A stretch of 6,121 nt of DNA from contig JACCRA010000202.1 in assembly GCA_013813825.1 (NCBI GenBank), forward strand, positions 1 through 6,121. Reading direction: 5' to 3'. The stretch's first letter is position 1; each line of letters starts with the position of its first letter. The translations under genes were made by a program, and so were the position numbers. The DNA is from Pyrinomonadaceae bacterium. Lineage in GTDB: Bacteria; Acidobacteriota; Blastocatellia; Pyrinomonadales; Pyrinomonadaceae. This document shows, in pieces, positions 1 to 4,896 of this stretch. Below the pieces are notes generated by a model. The model made no database searches and had not been told where the DNA came from. It worked only from the letters and a program-made list of their open reading frames with translations.

Positions 1-58
1 CGCCAGAACTTTAAAGCTCTCCCGTTCTGATTTAGGTACTCCCGCAAAGTCTTTCCGT

Positions 59-88
59 TTGCCTGCGCCGGTGCCGATAGGCTACACT
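59..88 (+). promoter_or_regulatory. possible sigma70-type promoter upstream of the exosortase gene
   Basis: TTGCCT at 59-64 matches four of six positions of the -35 consensus, and TACACT at 83-88 matches four of six of the -10 consensus, with an 18-base spacer. Transcription would begin near 95, leaving a leader of roughly 95 bases before the preferred start at 190. It is the best-spaced pair I found in the first 189 bases, but both boxes are only partial matches and the major sigma factor of this organism is unknown. No gene is visible in 1-189. The only other structure there is a weak 6-bp inverted repeat, CAGAAC (4-9) with GTTCTG (24-29). Confidence 0.3.
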
Positions 89-189
89 ATTCTGTGTGCG
101 GTCTTAATTGAATCGCACTGATACTAAAGTTGTACCAGTCACGCCTGTGTACTCTGCTCCTCTCCCCGAGCATGCCTGAAGTCCCTAGC

Positions 190-1227
190 ATGAAATTAGC
201 TGCAACGTCATACGTCTGGAAGCCGGCGCTGATTGCCGTGGCCGTCGGGTTCGCCTACGCCGCCGTGCTCGTCAAACTCGGCGGGCAGTGGTGGATGGAC
301 GAAAACTACTCGCACGGCCTGCTCATCCCCTTCATCATCGGCTACATCCTGTGGAGCGAGCGCGACAGATTCATCGGCGCCGCGAAAGCGCCGCAGCTCG
401 GATGGGGCGCGGCGGCAGTGGCCGGGGCGTTGCTCGTGCTCTTGGCCGGGACGGCGGGCGCGGAACTGTTTTTACAACGGGCATCGCTCGTTTTAATGCT
501 CAGCGGCATCATCGTCTATTTCTGGGGTTGGCGCGTGCTGCGGCTCACGTTGGTCCCGCTGGCGTTGCTGGCGCTGGCGATCCCGATTCCGGTGATCGTC
601 TTCAATAAGATCGCTTTTCCGTTGCAACTCTTCGCGTCGCGGTGTGCGGTCTGGGCGATGCGCCTGTTCGACATCCCGGTGCTGCGGCAAGGCAACGTCA
701 TCGAGTTGATGCCGCTCAATTCGTTCACGCCGAAGAAACTCGAAGTGGTCGAAGCTTGTAGCGGCATCCGGTCGCTGATGACGCTGCTGACTTTGGCGGT
801 CGTCTATGCATATTTCACGCACCCGCGCGGCGACGGGGGAAAGGCAACGGGCGGGCGCTTCGGCTGGCTGAAAAGTTATGGCTTCTGGCGCTCGACGATG
901 CTAGTGCTCGCGGCGGTGCCGATTGCGATCATCACGAACGCTTTGCGCGTCAGCGGGATGGGCGTGTTGTCGCATTACTACGGGACGGAAGTTGCTGACG
1001 GCTTCTTCCACAGCTTCTCCGGCTGGGTGGTGTACATCGTCGCTTTCCTCTTGCTCTTCGCGTTCGGCTCGTTGCTTGATCTGATCGGAAAACGACGCCA
1101 AAACAAACAATCATCGGGCACTGAAAGAGCGCCAGCCGGGATAACACCAACCCCGGCGGAAGCGATGCCGGCTGCGGCAACCACAACAGTGATGTCCGTT
1201 CGCGAGGCCGACAGTTCAGTACGGTAG
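190..1227 (+). CDS. xrt: exosortase (exosortase/archaeosortase family membrane transpeptidase)
   Basis: This is a polytopic inner-membrane protein of 345 residues with about eight hydrophobic segments (roughly 11-30, 42-55, 72-87, 96-114, 116-138, 191-209, 236-254, 273-299). All exosortase signatures are present: the early YSHGLL motif (about 40-45), the EACSGIRSL motif with the presumed catalytic Cys190, NALRV with Arg253, and FHSFSG with His274. By family knowledge the Cys-Arg-His triad cleaves and transfers proteins carrying a C-terminal PEP-CTERM signal, usually in exopolysaccharide-producing bacteria. The EpsI domain is not fused here but encoded next door. I chose ATG190 because it places about ten residues before the first membrane segment. 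ATG172 and TTG130 (365 residues) are in frame, and none of the three has a clear Shine-Dalgarno. The C-terminus carries a 45-residue polar tail rich in Ala, Pro and Thr. Family assignment is firm; the exosortase subtype (A or another) is not. Confidence 0.95.
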   Translation: MKLAATSYVWKPALIAVAVGFAYAAVLVKLGGQWWMDENYSHGLLIPFIIGYILWSERDRFIGAAKAPQLGWGAAAVAGALLVLLAGTAGAELFLQRASLVLMLSGIIVYFWGWRVLRLTLVPLALLALAIPIPVIVFNKIAFPLQLFASRCAVWAMRLFDIPVLRQGNVIELMPLNSFTPKKLEVVEACSGIRSLMTLLTLAVVYAYFTHPRGDGGKATGGRFGWLKSYGFWRSTMLVLAAVPIAIITNALRVSGMGVLSHYYGTEVADGFFHSFSGWVVYIVAFLLLFAFGSLLDLIGKRRQNKQSSGTERAPAGITPTPAEAMPAAATTTVMSVREADSSVR

Positions 1228-1238
1228 TCAATAAAATT

Positions 1239-1892
1239 ATGAAAACGCAAAAGAAGTGGCAGTTCTGGGTGTTGTTCGCGTTCCTCGTAACAGGGGGGGC
1301 GGTGGTCAAAGGGTGGGAGCGCGTCGGCGAGGCGCACGTCGAACGGCAATCGCTCAGCAATTTCCCGACGCAACTCGGCGCATGGCAGCAACTGGGCCTT
1401 GACACGCGCTTCGACGCGGCGACTGAAAGCGTCTTGGGTGCCGACGATTATCTCTCGCGCAACTACAGCACGGCGGACGGTAAGGGCGCTAATTTCTACG
1501 TCGGCTATTATGCCTCGCAACGCGGCGGCGCGTCGTACCACAGTCCGTTGAACTGCCTGCCCGGAGCCGGCTGGACCATGAACGATCCTGCCGTCATCCA
1601 GATCACTCCGGCCGGTGGCGGCGCGCCTTTCGAGGCCAACCGCTACATCATTCAGAACGGCGACGCGCGCCAACTGCTGATCTACTGGTATCAAGGGCGC
1701 GGGCGCATGGTAGCAAGCGAGTACTGGGGGAAAATTTACACGGTTATGGACAGCGTCAGCCGCCGGCGCTCCGATGGCGCGATGGTGCGCGTGATCGTAC
1801 CGTTTGTCGGCTCGGAAGATGAAGCCCTCCAGCGGGGAACTGAACTGGCCGCGCTGGCCGCACCGCAACTGCCGGGCTTCATTCCCAACTAA
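1239..1892 (+). CDS. epsI: EpsI family exosortase-associated protein
   Basis: The 217-residue protein has one N-terminal membrane segment (about 7-23) and an extracytoplasmic domain. The EpsI signature is clear: YYASQRGG followed by HSPLNCLPGAGW (101-112, with His101 and Cys106), then LLIYWYQGRGR (146-156) and RVIVPF (184-189). In many proteobacteria this domain is fused to the C-terminus of exosortase A; here it is a separate gene that starts 11 bp after the exosortase stop. The biochemical role of EpsI is not well defined. It accompanies exosortases and is tied to exopolysaccharide production, and the conserved Cys and His suggest a catalytic or redox role (inference). No convincing Shine-Dalgarno precedes ATG1239; the spacer is AT-rich, so translation may depend on coupling to the upstream gene. 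Length and motifs look complete. Confidence 0.94.
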   Translation: MKTQKKWQFWVLFAFLVTGGAVVKGWERVGEAHVERQSLSNFPTQLGAWQQLGLDTRFDAATESVLGADDYLSRNYSTADGKGANFYVGYYASQRGGASYHSPLNCLPGAGWTMNDPAVIQITPAGGGAPFEANRYIIQNGDARQLLIYWYQGRGRMVASEYWGKIYTVMDSVSRRRSDGAMVRVIVPFVGSEDEALQRGTELAALAAPQLPGFIPN

Positions 1893-1902
1893 ATCTCTCT
1901 GC

Positions 1903-1922
1903 TTGAGCCGCGAAAGGCTCAA
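1903..1922 (+). other. small hairpin just after epsI
   Basis: TTGAGCC (1903-1909) and GGCTCAA (1916-1922) form a perfect 7-bp stem around a GCGAAA loop, ten bases after the epsI stop. No T run follows, so a simple intrinsic terminator is not supported. It could be a 3' stabilising or processing hairpin of the xrt-epsI transcript. Confidence 0.4.
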
Positions 1923-1949
1923 CTCCATGCTGTGTATCTTGTTAGTGAA

Positions 1950-2051
1950 GTCGGGTAACAGCGTGGCGGTAAGTCGCCGGTTTCGGCAACCAAGCCTAGC
2001 CAGCGAATCTTGAAAGGGTTAAGATAAATACCGGCGGCGACAACTCCCGAC
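1950..2051 (+). promoter_or_regulatory. candidate structured leader (attenuator/riboswitch-like) upstream of the TPR lipoprotein gene
   Basis: Two long-range helices nest inside one another. GTCGGG (1950-1955) pairs with CCCGAC (2046-2051). Within it, GTCGCCGGT (1973-1981) pairs with ACCGGCGGCGAC (2030-2041), giving nine pairs and one 3-base bulge. The inner loop contains a further hairpin (2007-2013 with 2019-2025, one G-T wobble). The inner helix uses the same bases as the 5' arm of the terminator-like hairpin at 2033-2063, so the two folds exclude each other. This is the layout expected of transcription attenuation or a riboswitch. I do not recognise it as a known class: the c-di-GMP-I, TPP and cobalamin core motifs are absent. 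The rest of the 340-bp gap (1893-2232) has no credible gene and no well-spaced promoter that I can see. In GC-rich DNA some pairing arises by chance. Confidence 0.35.
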
Positions 2052-2063
2052 CGGCCGCCTTTT
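2033..2063 (+). terminator. terminator-like hairpin with short T run
   Basis: GGCGGC (2033-2038) can pair with GCCGCC (2054-2059), directly followed by TTTT (2060-2063). The stem is short but all G-C; the loop is 15 bases and the T run is only four. It could end the xrt-epsI transcript or act as a conditional terminator before the lipoprotein gene. Its 5' arm can instead be captured by 1973-1981, and the segment 2046-2051 in its loop can pair with 1950-1955. Confidence 0.38.
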
Positions 2064-2098
2064 CAGGAAATTCAATCCGATTAAACGTATTCTGCTAA

Positions 2099-2123
2099 TT
2101 CCGCCGCTTCAGAGGGCGGAAGC
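2099..2123 (+). other. two alternative hairpins in the leader
   Basis: TTCCGCC (2099-2105) can pair with GGCGGAA (2115-2121), a perfect 7-bp stem with a 9-base loop. Alternatively GCTTC (2106-2110) can pair with GAAGC (2119-2123). The two stems share bases 2119-2121 and cannot form together. No T run follows. Function unknown. Confidence 0.3.
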
Positions 2124-2215
2124 AAGCAGTAGCAAGGATCATTACCAGCGCCACTTCAGTCCCCGCCCACGACCGTTGCCCCGGTCGAGGCGAAAAGGCC
2201 GAAGTCAGGACGCCG

Positions 2216-2221
2216 AAGGAG
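2216..2221 (+). promoter_or_regulatory. Shine-Dalgarno for the TPR lipoprotein gene
   Basis: AAGGAG lies 11 bases before ATG2233. It decides the start: the in-frame TTG at 2176 has no such site and would put 19 charged residues ahead of the signal peptide. The spacer is slightly long. Confidence 0.65.
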
Positions 2222-2232
2222 TCTCAACCGAG

Positions 2233-4632
2233 ATGTTCACAACTGAGTGCCCCAACTCCGGCCGTGCCCGGAGGTCTTTGCTCGCCCTAATCGCCGTCGC
2301 CGGTTTGTTGTTCGCCGGCGCCTGCTCCAACCCCGAAAAAGCCAAGCTCGAACACGTCCAGAGCGGCGAAACCTACCTTAAAGAAGAGAAGTTTCAGGAA
2401 GCCTCCATTGAGTTTCGCAACGCCATTCAGCTTGATGATCGGCTGGCAGCGGCGCACTGGGGACTGGCGCAGGCTTACGAAGGCTTGGGTTCGTTCCAGC
2501 AGGTGTATGCGGAACTGCGCCGCACAATAGAGCTTGATCCGAACCAGTTCGACGCCCGCGCCCGCCTCGGCAACTATTACCTATTGGCTTATCAAGCCTC
2601 AAAGAAGAACGAATTGCTGACGGAAGCCGATAAACTGGCCGAGGAAATTTTGGCGCGCGATGGCAAGTACATCGAAGGTCATGTCCTGAAGGCCGGCATT
2701 CTCTTCGCGCGCGGCGAGAAGGACAAGGCGCTCGCCAAAATAAATGAAGCGATTGCGCTTGATCCCAACCGCCTCGAAACGCATCTCGGCTTGGCGCGGT
2801 TTTACCAAAACGTCGGCGACGCGGCCAAAGCCGAAGAGGCCTACAAACGCGCCCTCTCGATCAACGACCGCTCGGCGCTGGCGTACAACGAGTACGGTAA
2901 ATTTCTCGTCCAGCAGAATCGCCCCGCAGAGGCCGAGGCCACGTTGAAGCGCGCCGTCGAGGTTGATCCACAAAGCCGCGCTGCCCGCCTGACGCTTGCC
3001 AGCTTCTACTTCGTCAGCAAGCAGCTCGACAAAGCTGAAGGGGCCTACCAATCGCTCGCCGAGTTGGATCGCGGTAAGCCCGAAGGTCGCGCGGTGCTGG
3101 CGGACTACTACCAGACCGTCGGTCGTTACGACGACGCGGTGAAAATTTATCAGGAAGTCGCCGCCGCCGCGCCCGAATACATGCGCGCCCGCTATCGCCT
3201 CACCGAGTTAATGTTGCAGCGCGGCGACGTGACGGGCGCGGCGGCGCAGGTTGAAGAAGTGCTGTCGAAGAACAACGCCGACATGCAGGCGCTCCTGCTG
3301 CGCTCACGCATTCGTATGCAGCAGGACGATGCAAAGAACGCGATTGAAGACTTAAAGCAGGTCCTGAAGCAGGAGTCGACCAGCCAGTTGGGGCTGTACT
3401 ACATGACCGAAGCGCAAATGCGCGTCGGTCAGGCCGATCAAGCGCGCATCTTCGGCGGCGAACTGGAGAAGAATCACCCGGACTTTTTACCGGGCCGTCT
3501 GATTCAGGCGCAAATCGGTTTGCTCGCTGGCGATAAGGCAAATCTAGAGAACGCCAAGCGGATCGCCGATGAATTGATCGCGCGACTCGACAAGACCGCG
3601 CCCGACCGCCAGACCTCGCCACAACTGTCCGCCGAGATGCGCGCCAAAGCTCTCACCACGCGTGGCGCCGTGCAGGTGCAATTGAAGAACGTGGCCGCCG
3701 CCCGCGCCGACTTTACCGCTGCACGCGACATCGAGCCGAACTCGCCCGCCTCTTACGTTAATCTAGCCGGCGTCGCGCTCGCCGAGGGCAAGGGCGAAGA
3801 AGCCGTCCAGCAATACGAGCGCGCCCTGCAAATCGACAACGCGAATTTCGACGCGTTGCGCGGCTTGATCGACGTTTACGTCGGACTGAAGCAGTTTGAT
3901 CAGGCGCACTCGCGCATCGATCAGGCGATTGGCGCGCGCCCCAACAGCGCCGGGCTGCACTACCTGAAATCGCACATCTATGGCTTCCAGCGCAACGCCG
4001 AGGCCGCCGAGGCCAGCCTGAAACGGACGCTCGAAATTGATCCGACTTATTCACTGGCGACGCGCACGCTCGGCACGCTCTACCTCAATACCAACCAGCC
4101 GGAACGCGCTATTGAAGAATACCGCAAGCTGATCGAGAAGCGGCCGAACGAAGATGCCGCTTCCTACTGGATGATCGGCATGATTCAAGACGGGCGGCAG
4201 GAGTACGACAAAGCGGTCGAGGCCTACAAGCAGGCGCTGGCAATTGACCCTAACTTCGACTTCGCGGCCAACAACCTCGCATGGAACTATGCCGAGCACG
4301 GCAAAGGCAATCTGGATGAGGCCATTCGGCTCGCGCAAGGCGTCGTGCAGCGCAACCCTGACACGCCGGGCTACGCCGACACGCTCGGCTGGGTCTATTA
4401 CAAGAAAGGCTTGTATCCGGCGGCCATCGCGCAGTTGCAGAAGGCGGTTGACAAGACGGTGGCGAAGGGCGGCGATAGCGCCGCCTACCGCTACCACCTC
4501 GGACTGGCACAGGCCGCGACCGGCCGCAAGGCCGAAGCGCAAAAGCAGTTGGAGCGAGCGCTGAGCATGCCGAAGAACGGCCTTTCGCCGCAGCAGGCTG
4601 AAGAGGCGCGCAAGGCTCTGAGCACGCTGTAA
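2233..4632 (+). CDS. prsT: PrsT-like TPR-repeat lipoprotein of exosortase/PEP-CTERM locus
   Basis: The 799-residue protein starts with a lipoprotein-type signal: Arg11, Arg13 and Arg14, a hydrophobic stretch (15-29), then FAGAC with the presumed lipidated Cys31. The -3 position is Ala rather than the usual Leu, so lipidation is likely but not certain. Nearly all of the rest (about 38-784) is tandem tetratricopeptide repeats, around 20 by eye, with typical A..G..Y...G...A and Y..AL.IDP patterns. One unit near the middle is stretched by a Lys/Asp/Thr-rich insert (about 440-460). The C-terminal repeats carry NNLAWNYAEHG (680-690) and TLGWVYYKKG (717-726), which match the conserved end of PrsT-type proteins. 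Such proteins are found with exosortase and exopolysaccharide genes and are thought to be envelope scaffolds; the exact partner is unknown. It is somewhat shorter than the roughly 900 residues I recall for proteobacterial PrsT. The identification rests on context plus C-terminal motifs; a generic TPR lipoprotein is the alternative. Confidence 0.88.
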   Translation: MFTTECPNSGRARRSLLALIAVAGLLFAGACSNPEKAKLEHVQSGETYLKEEKFQEASIEFRNAIQLDDRLAAAHWGLAQAYEGLGSFQQVYAELRRTIELDPNQFDARARLGNYYLLAYQASKKNELLTEADKLAEEILARDGKYIEGHVLKAGILFARGEKDKALAKINEAIALDPNRLETHLGLARFYQNVGDAAKAEEAYKRALSINDRSALAYNEYGKFLVQQNRPAEAEATLKRAVEVDPQSRAARLTLASFYFVSKQLDKAEGAYQSLAELDRGKPEGRAVLADYYQTVGRYDDAVKIYQEVAAAAPEYMRARYRLTELMLQRGDVTGAAAQVEEVLSKNNADMQALLLRSRIRMQQDDAKNAIEDLKQVLKQESTSQLGLYYMTEAQMRVGQADQARIFGGELEKNHPDFLPGRLIQAQIGLLAGDKANLENAKRIADELIARLDKTAPDRQTSPQLSAEMRAKALTTRGAVQVQLKNVAAARADFTAARDIEPNSPASYVNLAGVALAEGKGEEAVQQYERALQIDNANFDALRGLIDVYVGLKQFDQAHSRIDQAIGARPNSAGLHYLKSHIYGFQRNAEAAEASLKRTLEIDPTYSLATRTLGTLYLNTNQPERAIEEYRKLIEKRPNEDAASYWMIGMIQDGRQEYDKAVEAYKQALAIDPNFDFAANNLAWNYAEHGKGNLDEAIRLAQGVVQRNPDTPGYADTLGWVYYKKGLYPAAIAQLQKAVDKTVAKGGDSAAYRYHLGLAQAATGRKAEAQKQLERALSMPKNGLSPQQAEEARKALSTL

Positions 4633-4653
4633 AGGATTAGCCACCGGGGAGTC

Positions 4654-4743
4654 GGAGAAAATAATGAATGCGGAATGATGAATGAAAAATTAAATGCAGT
4701 CTGACTGTTATTTATCATTCCGCATTCATCATTAATCTTCTCT
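4654..4743. repeat. large imperfect palindrome (possible MITE/REP-like repeat)
   Basis: The arms at 4660-4683 and 4710-4733 are complementary over 24 positions with one A-C mismatch and one G-T wobble; the shared core is GAATGCGGAATGAT. GGAGAA (4654-4659) and TTCTCT (4738-4743) extend the pairing after a 4-base bulge. The 26-base centre contains a second small palindrome, CAGTC-T-GACTG (4697-4707). The element is AT-rich against GC-rich flanking genes, which suggests a mobile or dispersed repeat. It begins 22 bases after the prsT stop, so in RNA it would form a strong 3' hairpin, and it lacks a downstream T run. I recall GAATGATGAATG-type repeats as common between genes in some Acidobacteriota and similar genomes, but copy number cannot be seen here. 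Confidence 0.7.
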
Positions 4744-4798
4744 ATGTCGTCTGTGATTGAAATGATTGTTTGAAGTGATCGTATCCGGGTTCGCGTGA

Positions 4799-4813
4799 GG
4801 CGTTGCCCCGCCG
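4799..4813 (+). repeat. GGCGTTGCCCCGCCG motif, copy 1
   Basis: This 15-base sequence recurs at 4856-4869 with one C fewer, and its core CGTTGCCCCG also occurs at 2174-2183 upstream of prsT. GGCG (4799-4802) and CGCC (4809-4812) can form a small hairpin with a TTGCCC loop. A binding site or leader element is possible; so is chance in GC-rich DNA. Confidence 0.35.
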
Positions 4814-4855
4814 TCGCGTTAACTTGAGCGACATCATTCAGAGTGCAGTTGTTCC

Positions 4856-4869
4856 GGCGTTGCCCGCCG
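4856..4869 (+). repeat. GGCGTTGCCCGCCG motif, copy 2, in a hairpin near the ribosome site
   Basis: This copy begins 57 bases after the first and lies within a stronger hairpin: CCGGCG (4854-4859) pairs perfectly with CGCCGG (4865-4870) around a TTGCC loop. The stem ends 11 bases before the AAGGAG of the next gene, so it could influence ribosome access or be a protein-binding element. There is no T run after it. Confidence 0.4.
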
Positions 4870-4881
4870 GGCCGATTGCGG

Positions 4882-4887
4882 AAGGAG
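4882..4887 (+). promoter_or_regulatory. Shine-Dalgarno for the chain-length determinant gene
   Basis: AAGGAG sits nine bases before ATG4897, the best ribosome-binding site in the window, and it fixes the start of this gene. Confidence 0.8.
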
Positions 4888-4896
4888 TGCCGAACC

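Noticed and set aside
978..1928. A 316-codon open frame on the minus strand across xrt and epsI
   Set aside because: It lies opposite two strongly supported genes, its translation is rich in Arg, Ala and Val without family motifs, and long antisense frames are common in GC-rich coding DNA.
1804..2013. A 69-codon plus-strand frame overlapping the end of epsI
   Set aside because: It is out of frame with epsI, has no ribosome site or recognisable motif, and runs into the structured leader.
2176..2232. Upstream TTG start extending the TPR lipoprotein by 19 residues
   Set aside because: It adds charged residues before the signal peptide and has no Shine-Dalgarno; ATG2233 has AAGGAG.
1893..2232. 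Sigma54 promoter or a known riboswitch (c-di-GMP-I, TPP, cobalamin) in the gap
   Set aside because: TGGCGGTAAGTCGCC at 1964-1978 has the GG and GC elements one base too close for a -24/-12 promoter, and none of the conserved riboswitch core sequences I know is present.
4757..4787. Promoter with TTGAAA (4757-4762) upstream of the chain-length gene
   Set aside because: The -35 box is good, but the only -10 candidate (TATCCG at 4782-4787) matches three of six with a 19-base spacer.
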